Below, piece by piece: positions 11,775 to 25,134 of a DNA stretch of 64,000 nucleotides. Under the pieces are notes generated by a model. The model saw nothing but the letters and a program-made list of their open reading frames with translations. It made no database searches and had not been told where the DNA came from. The stretch's first letter is position 1. Each line of letters opens with the position of its first letter. The position numbers and the translations under genes are program-made. Origin of the DNA: Minicystis rosea (lineage in GTDB: Bacteria; Myxococcota_A; Polyangia; Polyangiales; Polyangiaceae); the NCBI GenBank assembly GCA_001931535.1, contig CP016211.1:7239703-7303702 (forward strand), written 5' to 3'.

Positions 11775-11931
11775 GATGTCCGGGGCATCCTACGAAAGGC
11801 ATGCATCCAAACGCCAGACAGAACAGGCTCGAAGCATCGCCGAATCCGGTGGTGACGGATTCAACCATGATGTCGTGGGCAACGATGGAAAGCGCTTCGA
11901 TGGTTCCGCTCGAAGTGCGCGACTTCGTGCT

Positions 11932-13605
11932 TCAGCGCGAGGCGAGGTAGGCCGAGAGAGCAGCGATGGCCGCCGTCATGCCGAAGCAGACGGCGATGGC
12001 GAAGGCGAGGTAGCCGCGCTCGATCGCGAGCGCGCGGAGCAGTGATCGGCGCGAGCCGGCGTGCACGACGGCGAGATCGCCGGGCGCGCCGCCGATGACG
12101 GGGATCGATCCGGACGAGCCGGCTTGGAAGCGGCGCACACGACCGATGACGTGGAGAGGCTCTTTGGGATCGAGGAAGCGCTCCTCGAAGACGTAGATGG
12201 AAGCGGCGTCGGGGCCGCCGTCGACGAGGCGCGCGAGGTGATCGCGGAGGCGACCGCCGGAGACGCGGAGTCGCTTGGCGCGAAGATCGACGGTCGTCTG
12301 CGTGAGATCGACGAAGGCGACGCCGCGCTTGCTGCGCACGGGGACGAGCATCGATCCATGCTGCTCGCCGCTCGGCGTGGCGTCGTAGTTGCGACCGTTC
12401 TTGAAGCAACGCGTGACCGTGACGAGCCAGTGAGCACGCGCCGCGCGCGCGACGGGGGCCTCGGTGCACGGGGCGTCGGGATCGACGGTGGCGTCGAGCG
12501 CGACGGCCTCGCCTTCGCGCACGCGATCGAGCGGACGCGATCGGCCGGCGCGCACCATCGCGGCGACGGCGCCGAGCGCGCGGTGTCGATCGAGCATGCG
12601 CGAGGCCAAGATCAGGCAGGCGATGCCCGAGAAGCAGGCGCCCGCATAACCATGACGCTCGACGAGAAACTGCGCGCCGCCCAGGCGCGGAACGACGTGG
12701 AGCCCCAGGAGCCAGAGCCCCGGGACGAGGAAGGGCACGAACAAGACGGCGAGGGGCTCGACGATCGGGAGGCGCGGCCAAGGGAGCTTGCGCACCAGGG
12801 CGTCGGCGAAAGGACGAGCGCCGGAGAGGCGCCAAAGGCACATCAGCACGAGCAACGCGGCGAGGGCGAGCATCGAGGCGCGGCCGGCGAGCCGAGCCGC
12901 GAGGACGGCCACACGCGGATGCGCGTCGCGCACACCGGGCGTGATCACGAGCGGGCCGTCGTCGCAGCGCTCGAGCAGCGCGGGCGCGGTCGGGCCGACG
13001 GCGGGGCGCGGCGCGCCGTCGGCAGTGCGCGCGCAACCTTCGACGAACACGGGCTCGTCCGCGCCGACGCACCGCTCGACGAAGCGGCCCGCCGCGGGGA
13101 TCGCGCCGTATCCCGCGGCCTTCGCGGCGGCTCGGATCTCGGCGTCGCGCTTCGTCACCGACGTCGACGGCGCGGGCCACCAGCGCGCGTCGGTCCAGCG
13201 GATGGCGAGCGGCGGCGCGCCCGCATCGAGCTCGACGCGCGCGTCGCCGAGCACGCCGCTCCAGCGCTCGTCGTAGCTCTTGCCGTTCCATTGCTCGAGC
13301 GTGACCGTGCACACGCGCCCGCCGCGCAACGTGCCGGCCACGCGCACCACGCCGCGCCGCGCTTCCTCGGCGTCGACGGGACGCGCGAGGTGGTGCAGCG
13401 AATCGTGCCGGTCCGCGACGCGTTGGAGGGCCGCGAGGCCGTTCCCGCCGAAGCCGACGATGGCCGCGACGAGGGGCGCGAAGCCGAAGATGCCATTGAA
13501 GACGACGAGCTCGCCGCGGGGCGCCCAGAACGCCGGAGACCGGAAGACGAGAAAGCGGGAGAGAGCTCCGGACCGCGAAGACCACACCAGGCGCGAGGAT
13601 ACCAA
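11932..13605 (-). CDS. Multi-pass membrane protein with a C-terminal GIDE-like domain
   Basis: A protein of up to 557 aa with hydrophobic segments near residues 34-55, 243-260, 275-305, 322-340 and 530-552. Between the last two is a soluble part containing FLDPKEPLHVIGRVRRF, then a G-G-A-P-G-D-L segment and a Ser-rich SLLRALAIERGY. This resembles the GIDE domain of MULAN-type mitochondrial E3 ligases and of bacterial membrane proteins that lack the RING. The first in-frame start is a TTG at 13605 and is weak, so the N-terminus is uncertain. Function is unknown. The gene upstream is divergent and unrelated. Confidence 0.7.
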   Translation of the reverse strand: MVSSRLVWSSRSGALSRFLVFRSPAFWAPRGELVVFNGIFGFAPLVAAIVGFGGNGLAALQRVADRHDSLHHLARPVDAEEARRGVVRVAGTLRGGRVCTVTLEQWNGKSYDERWSGVLGDARVELDAGAPPLAIRWTDARWWPAPSTSVTKRDAEIRAAAKAAGYGAIPAAGRFVERCVGADEPVFVEGCARTADGAPRPAVGPTAPALLERCDDGPLVITPGVRDAHPRVAVLAARLAGRASMLALAALLVLMCLWRLSGARPFADALVRKLPWPRLPIVEPLAVLFVPFLVPGLWLLGLHVVPRLGGAQFLVERHGYAGACFSGIACLILASRMLDRHRALGAVAAMVRAGRSRPLDRVREGEAVALDATVDPDAPCTEAPVARAARAHWLVTVTRCFKNGRNYDATPSGEQHGSMLVPVRSKRGVAFVDLTQTTVDLRAKRLRVSGGRLRDHLARLVDGGPDAASIYVFEERFLDPKEPLHVIGRVRRFQAGSSGSIPVIGGAPGDLAVVHAGSRRSLLRALAIERGYLAFAIAVCFGMTAAIAALSAYLASR

Positions 13606-14019
13606 ACCCGCGGTCGCTCACAGGCGCCATCCGCACGCGTCCCCGCGCGGGCACGCCGGCCGTCGTCGCGACGATGCGACGACTCGAGCCTTCACGATGG
13701 CGAATCGAACACCGCATTCACGTGCGCCGCCGCGTTGCATGACACGCGTCCAAGTCCGAGGTGGACGCATCCGGCAGGGCAGCCTTTCGTTGCGATGCGC
13801 GGTGAACGTGCCTCCGTGGGCCCGCGCCTTTGGCCCGGCGCGGTCCGATGCGGCGCGGGGTCATGACGCGCAGCGGGGTATGAAGGCTCCATGGGCCCTC
13901 GCCGCGAGGGAAAGGGAAGACCGCACGGCCACGTGATCTCCGCTGCCAGAGGCCTCGATACCCGCGCCGGCGCCGAGGACCGTGATAAGGTCCGCCGCAC
14001 ACGAACCCACGGAGGCGTG
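13606..14019. other. Divergent intergenic region
   Basis: This 414-bp stretch separates the divergently read GIDE-like gene and the M13 peptidase gene. Frames crossing it give only Arg/Pro-rich sequence. It presumably holds both promoters, but no clear -35/-10 or -24/-12 element was recognised. Confidence 0.4.
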
Positions 14020-16140
14020 ATGTATCGAGTCGTTCACCGATGGGGCAAAGGCCCCGTCACTGCCTTGTCGTCCCTCATCGTCCTCGCCGCCGCGTGCGAG
14101 CCGCCCGCCGAAGCGCCGCCGCCCGCGACGCCGGTCGCGCCCGCGCCGACAGCGACGGAGACCGCCGGCCCCAAGGTCGTCGAGAAGAGCATGGAGGACG
14201 TGGGCCTCGATTCGGCGGCGCTCGATCGCTCGATCGATCCTTGCCAGGACTTCTACCAATTCGCCTGCGGCAACTGGCTCGCGAAGACGCAGATCCCCGC
14301 CGACAAGCCGGCGTGGAGCCGCAGCTTCTCGGTCATCAGCGATCGCAACGAGGGCCTCCTCCGCCAGATCCTCGAGGACGCCGCGGCCGGCAAGACGACG
14401 GACGATCTGAGCAAGAAGATCGGCACGTACTACGGCGCGTGCATGGATGAAGCGGCCGTCGAGGCCGCCAAGACCAAGCCGCTCGATCCGCTCTTCAAGC
14501 TGATCAAGTCGGTGAAGGACGCGAAGACGCTCTCCAAGGTGGTGACCGAGCTCCACCGCCGCAAGATCTGGGCGCTCTTCGACATCTCCGACACGCAGGA
14601 CGCCAAGGACGCGACGCGGGTCATCGCCGAGATCGATCAGAGCGGCCTCGGCCTGCCGGACCGCGACTACTACGTGAAGGACGACGACAAGTCGAAGGAC
14701 ATCCGCAAGAAGTACGAGGCCCACGTCGAGCGGATGCTCAAGCTCGCCGGCCTGTCCGCGAAGGACGCAACGAAGGCGACCGAGGACGTGATGCGCATCG
14801 AGACCGCGCTCGCCAACGCCTCGAAGACGCGCGTGGAGCGCCGCGATCCGAACGCGATGTACAACCGCCTCGATCGCGCGGGCGTGATCAAGAAGGCGCC
14901 GAGCATGCTCTGGGAGGAGTACTTCAAGGGCATCGGCTTCCCCGCGCTCAAGGAGATCAACGTCACCGCGCCCGGCTTCCTCGAGAAGATGAGCCAGCTC
15001 ATGGGCGACGAGAAGGCGCCGGCGTGGCGCAACTACCTCACCTGGGTGGTGGTGCGCTCGACCGCGCCGCTCCTGCCCAAGGCCTTCGTCGACGAGAGCT
15101 TCGCCTTCGAGTCCTCGCTCACCGGCCAGAAGGAGCAGCGCGCCCGCTGGAAGCGCTGTGTGGCCGCGACCGACGCGGCGCTCGGCGAGCTCGTGGCCCA
15201 GCCCTACGTGAAGGACAACTTCTCCCCCGAGAGCCTCGAGGCGACGCAGCGCTACGTGAAGGAGATCGCCCAGGTCTTCGGCGGCGAGGTCGAGAAGCTC
15301 GACTGGATGGACAAGGCCACCAAGCAGAAGGCCAAAGAGAAGCTCGACGCGATGGCCTACCTCATCGGGTATCCGAAGAAGTGGCGCTCGTACGAGTTCG
15401 ACGTGAAGGCGAAGAGCCTCCTCGAGAACGCGCTCGCCGCGCGCACCTCGGATTTGAAGCGCCACCTCGACAAGGTGGGCAAGCCCGTCGATCGCGAGGC
15501 GTGGCAGATGACGCCGCCCACCGTGAACGCCTATTACGATCCGCAGCTCAACCAGATGGTGTTCCCGGCCGGCATCCTCCAGCCGCCCTTCTTCAGCCCC
15601 AAGGCCTCGATCCCGGTGAACCTCGGCGGCATGGGCATGGTCGTCGGTCACGAGCTGACGCACGGCTTCGACGATCAAGGCGCCCAGTTCGACGCCAAGG
15701 GCAACCTCGCCAATTGGTGGAGCGATCAGGACGTCGCGCGCTTCAAGGGCAAGACGGATTGCGTGTCCGATCAATACGGCGGCTACGAGACGCTCCCCGG
15801 CGTGAAGCTCAACGGCAAGCTCACGCTCGGTGAGAACATCGCCGACGGCGGCGGCGTGAAGCTCGCGTTCCACGCCTACCGCGCCATGCGCAAGGACGCG
15901 CCCGAGGTGGTGAAGGCCGGCGGCTTCACCGAAGATCAGCAGTTCTTCCTCGGCGTCGGCCAGGCCTGGTGCTTCAAGCAGAGCGACGAGATGGCGCGCC
16001 TCCGGGCGCAGGTCGATCCGCACTCGCCCGCGCGCTTCCGCGTGAACGGACCGCTCTCGAACTCGCCCGAGTTCGCCGAGGCATTCTCCTGCAAGGCGGG
16101 CACGCCCATGCACCGCGAGAACGCCTGCAAGGTCTGGTAG
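14020..16140 (+). CDS. pepO: M13 family zinc metallopeptidase (PepO/neprilysin-like) lipoprotein
   Basis: A 706-aa exported endopeptidase. The start at 14020 gives a signal peptide ending in the lipobox LAAAC. The M13 N-terminal hallmark DPCQDFYQFACGNW is at about residues 76-89. The zinc site is GHELTHGFDDQG (His544, Glu545, His548), and the third ligand Glu605 is in ENIADGGG. The family C-terminus C-x-x-W (CKVW) is intact. The family hydrolyses peptides up to about 40 residues; here it is probably anchored in the periplasm or outer membrane. Its length and motifs are complete. It is followed by a strong hairpin and looks monocistronic. Confidence 0.96.
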   Translation: MYRVVHRWGKGPVTALSSLIVLAAACEPPAEAPPPATPVAPAPTATETAGPKVVEKSMEDVGLDSAALDRSIDPCQDFYQFACGNWLAKTQIPADKPAWSRSFSVISDRNEGLLRQILEDAAAGKTTDDLSKKIGTYYGACMDEAAVEAAKTKPLDPLFKLIKSVKDAKTLSKVVTELHRRKIWALFDISDTQDAKDATRVIAEIDQSGLGLPDRDYYVKDDDKSKDIRKKYEAHVERMLKLAGLSAKDATKATEDVMRIETALANASKTRVERRDPNAMYNRLDRAGVIKKAPSMLWEEYFKGIGFPALKEINVTAPGFLEKMSQLMGDEKAPAWRNYLTWVVVRSTAPLLPKAFVDESFAFESSLTGQKEQRARWKRCVAATDAALGELVAQPYVKDNFSPESLEATQRYVKEIAQVFGGEVEKLDWMDKATKQKAKEKLDAMAYLIGYPKKWRSYEFDVKAKSLLENALAARTSDLKRHLDKVGKPVDREAWQMTPPTVNAYYDPQLNQMVFPAGILQPPFFSPKASIPVNLGGMGMVVGHELTHGFDDQGAQFDAKGNLANWWSDQDVARFKGKTDCVSDQYGGYETLPGVKLNGKLTLGENIADGGGVKLAFHAYRAMRKDAPEVVKAGGFTEDQQFFLGVGQAWCFKQSDEMARLRAQVDPHSPARFRVNGPLSNSPEFAEAFSCKAGTPMHRENACKVW

Positions 16141-16151
16141 CAGCCACGCAC

Positions 16152-16173
16152 GGGGCGCTCGCCCGAGCGCCCC
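16152..16173 (+). terminator. Hairpin terminator of the M13 peptidase gene
   Basis: A perfect 9-bp GC stem (GGGGCGCTC/GAGCGCCCC) with a 4-nt loop starts 12 bases after the stop codon, followed by a pyrimidine-rich TCTCTCA stretch rather than a T-tract. Confidence 0.7.
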
Positions 16174-16237
16174 TCTCTCACCTCACACTCCTCACGACGA
16201 AGCAGCCAACGCGACGCCAACGCGACTGTAGAGGTCG

Positions 16238-16447
16238 CTAATGGTGCTCTTCATCGTCGTCTCGAATGACCACCTCTCTTCCGAAGCGGGCCTGCGCTTC
16301 GAGGATCTCCTTGTCGGAGATCCACGTGCGGGGACAGCCTCCGAGCGGGGCCACGTGATAGACGTCTTTGCGCGCATCCCCGCGACCATCGTCGAGGACG
16401 CGCGCGACCTCGTGATGAAAGCCGCACGCGGGGCAGAGGACTCGCAT
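16238..16447 (-). CDS. Small CxxC zinc-ribbon-like protein, 69 aa
   Basis: A short acidic protein starting MRVLCPACGFHHEVARVL, with a C-P-A-C knuckle followed by G-F-H-H, and a later G-G-C-P-R-T-W-I-S-D-K-E. This looks like a one-and-a-half zinc knuckle that could bind metal through three Cys and His. The C-terminus is very acidic (RDDDEEHH). It lies on the same strand as the pyrophosphatase gene upstream of it but beyond that gene's terminator. No family was recognised. Confidence 0.6.
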   Translation of the reverse strand: MRVLCPACGFHHEVARVLDDGRGDARKDVYHVAPLGGCPRTWISDKEILEAQARFGREVVIRDDDEEHH

Positions 16448-16552
16448 GCAGGGTCTATAGTGCAGCGGGCCCGGGCTGCGACAGCCTCCCACCGTGCGCT
16501 GCAGGCTCGGCCGCAAGCATGCTTGGAAGGCAGAGAGACGCGCCGAGCAGAG

Positions 16553-16597
16553 GACAAAAGCGAGAGCCCCCTGCCCCGTGAAGAGCAGAGGGCCCTC
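16553..16597 (-). terminator. Intrinsic terminator of the pyrophosphatase gene
   Basis: On the minus strand, a 13-bp stem (two G-U wobbles) formed by 16562-16574 and 16585-16597 is followed by GCTTTTG, a T-run just beyond the stem. It lies 39 bases after the hppA stop. Confidence 0.65.
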
Positions 16598-16635
16598 GTG
16601 CGATTCGACCCAGGCCGAAGCCTGGATCCCGTGCA

Positions 16636-19122
<2,487 letters not shown>

Positions 19123-19962
19123 GATAAACCGTGCCTCCTTCCAACTCGCGTCGTCGAGCAGGTATGAAGGCCCCCCGACGACCCCATAGGTCTCGAGGGG
19201 TTGGCCGCCGTTGGTAGTCCGCCTCGGTGTCGAGAGCGGTCACTCACCTTCGACGCTTCAGCACAGCCTCGCCCTCGGCGGCTCGGGAGCCGACGAGGCT
19301 TTTGCTTGCTACCACGCGTAGATCGGGCCGTCGAGAGTGTCGCAATAGGCACTCTCGCAAAGGCCTCTCGGCGCTTTGACAACCCTTCGTGATCTCTTGG
19401 GAATTCCGAAAGCGATCAGAAATCGAGAGACAGGGCTTCTGGCCGCGATCGCGCGCGGAGAGGCCTCGTCCGCGCAGCTCGGGATGAAACGTCGAAGACG
19501 GAATGATTGAGTCAACGCGATGCAGCAGCGCTGCCACGCGACACGAGGGTGCTTTAGGAGATTTCGTATTCATTCTAAAGGCTTTGAATGAATCCAACGT
19601 TCGTGGACGAGAATGTCCAACGCGGCGCGACGCCAACAGGCTTGATCCGTCTCGGGGTCATGTGTCTCCCGACGAGACTTGGTGAATCTCCGTATCGAGA
19701 TCGCTTGGCAGACTGCGTCAGCTCGCCGCCGCGCGGCGCAAAGCGATGATGGTGGCGGGGAGAGAACGCGCCTCGGGCCAACGCCGGCCGGCGAGGCTCG
19801 AAGCATCGTCGCGCGATGGGCACCTGACGACGAGCTTCGCTCGCTCCTTTGCTCGCGCCTGCGGGTGCAGGCGCGGCGCCGAGCGATGATGCGATGGGCT
19901 GTGGGGGATCGAGCGGGAGGGCGTGGGTCGCGAGCGGCGAGGCGCTCGCGACGCTCACATCG
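19123..19962. other. Long intergenic region upstream of hppA
   Basis: About 840 bp, locally less GC-rich than the rest, with no frame showing the strong third-position GC of neighbouring genes. It must hold the hppA promoter. One perfect 8-bp hairpin lies at 19855-19874 (GCGCCTGC/GCAGGCGC, GGGT loop), downstream of the kinase gene on the minus strand, and may end its transcript. Nothing else was recognised. Confidence 0.5.
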
Positions 19963-21717
<1,755 letters not shown>

Positions 21718-21941
21718 CGTCGTCGTCGTCTCCTCGCCCCCGCTGCCCTCGGCCCTGCGATCTCTCGGTCTCTCGGACCGGCGCGAGGCGCCGCGTCCCA
21801 ATCTCGAACTGGACCACGGTGCTGTTGCCGGGCTCGTCGTCGTGGCTGATTCGCCGAACAGGCGAACCGGCCCCGAGTGTAACAGGGGCTTCGGCGCAGA
21901 GTCGAACACGGAACGCGCACGCCGCGATCGATCTGGCAATC

Positions 21942-24176
21942 TCACACCTCCGCGGTGGGGGTGGGGCGGGATGCCGGCGATTTCCGGCCCAACGGCAACC
22001 GGCAGACGAAGCGCGCCCCCCCGTCCGCCGGCGATTCCAAGGCCAAGGCCCCCCCGTGGCGCCGCGCGATATCCGACGAAATCGAGAGGCCGAGGCCCGT
22101 CCCCTGCCCCCGCGGCTTGGTGGTGAAGAAGGGATCGAAGATCCGGCCCGCCACATCCCCGGGCACCCCGGGCCCATTGTCCGTGACGCTGACCACCACT
22201 TCGTCACCCTCCACCCGGGTCTCGATCACGATCGTCGGAGGCGGATCTCCGGCCCCCGGCTTCGTCTCTTCCAGCGCCTGAATGGCGTTGACGAGCAGGT
22301 TCATGAAGATCTGGTTGATCTCCCCACCACGGCAGACGACCTCGGGAACGTCGCCGAAGCGACGCACGATCGCGACGTTCGCGTGCCGCAGGCGAGGCCC
22401 GAGGAGCATGAGCGTCTCCTCCAAGCCGACGTGGAGATCGGTGGGGATGGCCTCCCCGGAAGCGCGCGAGAAGCTGCGGAGGTTCTGCACGATCTTCACG
22501 CTGCGATTGACGGCCCGGCGAATGACCGTGGAGATGCCGGTGAGGTCGTCGAGCGAGGCCTCGAGATCGAGCTGTTTGCGCAGCGCTTCGAGGGCGCGGC
22601 GGCGCTCGGGCGGGAGATCGGCCTCGGCGGCGCGATACGCGTCGAGCATCTCGCGCACCTCGGGGACGCGCTCGGCGAGCGGCTCGGCCGCGCCGGCGAT
22701 GGCGTTGAGCGGGTTGTTGATCTCGTGGGCCACGCCGGCGACGAGCTCGCCGATCGAGGCCAAACGCTCGCCTTGGATGAGCGCGGCTTGGGTGCGCTTG
22801 AGCTCCGCGAGCGCGTGGGTGAGCTCCGCGGTGCGCGCGGTGACGTTGGCTTCGAGGCCGGCGCGCTCCTTCTCCAGCTCGGCGATGGTGCGCGCCAAGC
22901 GATCGCGCATGCGCTCCACGCTCTCGCCGAGGGTGACGACCTCGACGGGGCCGACCACCTGCGGCACCGCCGCTTCGAGCTCGCCGTGGGCCACGCGATC
23001 GGCGGCGCGCGCCAGCTCGACCATGGGCCGCGAGAGATCGCGCGCGGCCCGCGCCACCACGCCGCCGACCGCGAGGACGAGCACGCCGAACGCGCCGGAG
23101 AGCGCGGAGACGGCGTTGAAGTCCTCGCGCAGCGAGAGGTTCGTGCCCAGCGCGCGATAGAGGGCCACCGACGAGAGCAACGAGAGCAGGCACGTGAAGA
23201 TGAGCGGCAGCCCGAAGTCGCGCAGCATGCGCCGGCCGAGCGGGATCGGCTCCGAAGGCTCGCCCGTCTTGGTCCACGAGCGGAGCCGCGTCTCCGCGAC
23301 GGAGATGGTCTCGCGATGAAAGGCGCGCTGGTAGAAGGCCACGCCCCACGAGAAGAGCGAAGCGAAGCCGAGCTCGAGCAACGCGTCGCCCGCGTGCCAC
23401 GAGGCCGGCCCCGGCCGGAGCTGGAAGATGCCGACCGCCGTGCACGCGAACCACACGACGAAGTTGAGGTACGCGAGGAGGCTCGGGAGCGCAGCGCTCC
23501 GCGAGAGACCGCGCGCGAGGAGGGCGCGATCGCCCATGGGCCCGGCCGCGATCGCGCGCACGACCGGCAGCGACACGAAGCGCACGACGAAGCTGAACCC
23601 GAGCGTGGCCGGCAGCGCCAGCACGGGCACGATGGAGAACCACGTCTCGAAATTGACGCGGCTCTGCGTGCGGAGGAACGCGACGCTGAAGAGCAGCATC
23701 ACGTGCCCGCCGACGATGCCCGTCACCATCGCCGCCTCGGAGAGCCGCGCGCGCAGGCCGGCCGCGAGATCCGCATCGCCGAGCGCCTCGAGCGGCGGCC
23801 CCGACGCGAGCCGATAGATCACGCGCCGCACCGCCGCCGCCATGAGCCCGAACACGAGCGCCGCCCCCACGACGCGCGTGTCCGACGCCGGCAGGAGCGG
23901 GAGCGCCGCGATCGGCCACGAGATCGCGCGAATGACGGCGGCCACGTCGTGCCCGCGCGGCCCGCGCGCCGAGAGGCTCGGTCCGATCACCGCGGACACG
24001 AAGAGCGAGATGCCGAGAAGAAGCGTCGGGAGAGGCGTGGTCGACGCCGCCGGCACGACGGCCGACGCGAAGAGCATCGCCGAGAAGATCTCCCAACCGC
24101 CGGCCGCGAGCTCGGCGATCGTCCGGAGATCGACGAAGCGAGCACGGGGCGCAGGCGCGGGAGGCATGGCCCGCAT
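21942..24176 (-). CDS. Membrane sensor histidine kinase, NtrB/PhoQ-like ATPase
   Basis: A 744-aa protein. The N-terminal 370 residues contain about six to eight hydrophobic helices with no obvious periplasmic sensor domain. A HAMP-like linker (RPMVELARAADRVAHGELE) and coiled coil precede the H-box GVAHEINNPLNAI with phospho-accepting His at about 484. The ATPase has an N-box (FMNLLVNAIQAL), DNGPGVP and GTGLGLSIS. There is no receiver domain or adjacent response regulator, so it is an orphan kinase. The membrane module suggests it senses a lipid, gradient or membrane state. The gene ends 224 bp before the Ser/Thr kinase gene, an arrangement worth noting for cross-talk. Confidence 0.93.
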   Translation of the reverse strand: MRAMPPAPAPRARFVDLRTIAELAAGGWEIFSAMLFASAVVPAASTTPLPTLLLGISLFVSAVIGPSLSARGPRGHDVAAVIRAISWPIAALPLLPASDTRVVGAALVFGLMAAAVRRVIYRLASGPPLEALGDADLAAGLRARLSEAAMVTGIVGGHVMLLFSVAFLRTQSRVNFETWFSIVPVLALPATLGFSFVVRFVSLPVVRAIAAGPMGDRALLARGLSRSAALPSLLAYLNFVVWFACTAVGIFQLRPGPASWHAGDALLELGFASLFSWGVAFYQRAFHRETISVAETRLRSWTKTGEPSEPIPLGRRMLRDFGLPLIFTCLLSLLSSVALYRALGTNLSLREDFNAVSALSGAFGVLVLAVGGVVARAARDLSRPMVELARAADRVAHGELEAAVPQVVGPVEVVTLGESVERMRDRLARTIAELEKERAGLEANVTARTAELTHALAELKRTQAALIQGERLASIGELVAGVAHEINNPLNAIAGAAEPLAERVPEVREMLDAYRAAEADLPPERRRALEALRKQLDLEASLDDLTGISTVIRRAVNRSVKIVQNLRSFSRASGEAIPTDLHVGLEETLMLLGPRLRHANVAIVRRFGDVPEVVCRGGEINQIFMNLLVNAIQALEETKPGAGDPPPTIVIETRVEGDEVVVSVTDNGPGVPGDVAGRIFDPFFTTKPRGQGTGLGLSISSDIARRHGGALALESPADGGARFVCRLPLGRKSPASRPTPTAEV

Positions 24177-24239
24177 CCTACTGAGAAGGAGCCGCCGCGC
24201 GCGCCGGATCCTGCGATGTACGGCGAAGGCGCGTGTGGA

Positions 24240-25058
24240 TCAGCGGTGCTTCCCCTCGCGGAGGAGATTCACCATCGCTTCGGCGACGCCGGCCGCGGAC
24301 GCAGGGTTCTGCCCGGTCACGAGGCGATCGCTGACGACCACCTGCTTCTGCCACATGGGCGCGCCGATGAAGCGGCCGCCGCGCGCCGCGAGGCGATCCT
24401 GGAGGAGGAACGGCACCACGCGATCGAGCTCGACCGCGCGCTCCTCCTCGTTGGTGAAGCCGTTCACGTCCTTGCCGGCCACGAGGAACGCGCCGTTCGC
24501 GAGGCGCACGTTCACGAGCGCCGCCGGCCCATGGCAGACCGCGCCGACGATGCCGCCGGCCTCGTAGATGCTCGCCGTGACCCGCGCGAAAGCAGCGTCG
24601 TCCGGCAGGTCCCACATCGCGCCGTGACCGCCGGCGAAGAACACGGCCGCGTACCGCGACGGATCCACGGACGCCGCGGCGAGGCTCGTGTGCAGGCGCC
24701 GGTCGAGATCCGCGTCGTCGAGGAAGGCGGCGTTGACCGGGTCCTTGCGATCGACGCCGTCGAGCGGCACGCGCCCGCCGCGCACGGAGGCGAAGTCGAC
24801 GGTGAAGCCGGCCTTCACGAAGACCGCGTACGGGTGCGTGATCTCGGGCAGGTACGCGCCGGTGCTCTGGCCGGTGTCGCCCTTGCGATCGTGGCTCGTC
24901 ATGGCGATGAGGACGTGCTGGCTCATGGTGCTCTTCTCCTTCGGATCGGGGGAAACCGCGGGACGCGCGGGCGCCGCGCTGCAAGCCGCGGTGGAGATCA
25001 CCGCGAGGAGGGCGAAGGCTCGTCGCCCTCCGGCGCGCCGCGTTTCGACGTTGCTCAT
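24240..25058 (-). CDS. DJ-1/PfpI superfamily (Hsp31-like) protein
   Basis: The core matches the type 1 glutamine amidotransferase-like DJ-1/PfpI fold: VLIAMTSHDRKG, FFAGGHGAMWDL (GGHG oxyanion region) and the nucleophile elbow AVCHGPAAL with the reactive Cys followed by His. Hsp31-type members act as glyoxalase III, deglycase or chaperone. The start at 25058 gives 272 aa with an N-terminal segment that looks like a signal peptide ending in STAAC. A second Met at 24926 has a better AAGGAG Shine-Dalgarno and would yield a cytosolic 228-aa enzyme. It is divergent from a LysR gene, 76 bp away, the usual layout for a regulator and its target. Confidence 0.88.
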   Translation of the reverse strand: MSNVETRRAGGRRAFALLAVISTAACSAAPARPAVSPDPKEKSTMSQHVLIAMTSHDRKGDTGQSTGAYLPEITHPYAVFVKAGFTVDFASVRGGRVPLDGVDRKDPVNAAFLDDADLDRRLHTSLAAASVDPSRYAAVFFAGGHGAMWDLPDDAAFARVTASIYEAGGIVGAVCHGPAALVNVRLANGAFLVAGKDVNGFTNEEERAVELDRVVPFLLQDRLAARGGRFIGAPMWQKQVVVSDRLVTGQNPASAAGVAEAMVNLLREGKHR

Positions 25059-25134
25059 GACCGCCGATCTACGGCCTCGCGCGCCTCCCCGGTAGGCGAC
25101 CTCGGGGCGAAGCTTTTGTACTATCGTGTTGAGA

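Noticed and set aside
13861..16113. 750-aa open frame on the minus strand
   Set aside because: Antisense to the M13 peptidase gene, whose zinc motifs are complete in the sense frame.
19244..19636. 130-aa open frame upstream of hppA
   Set aside because: Composition is random-like with no third-position GC bias, no Shine-Dalgarno and no motif.
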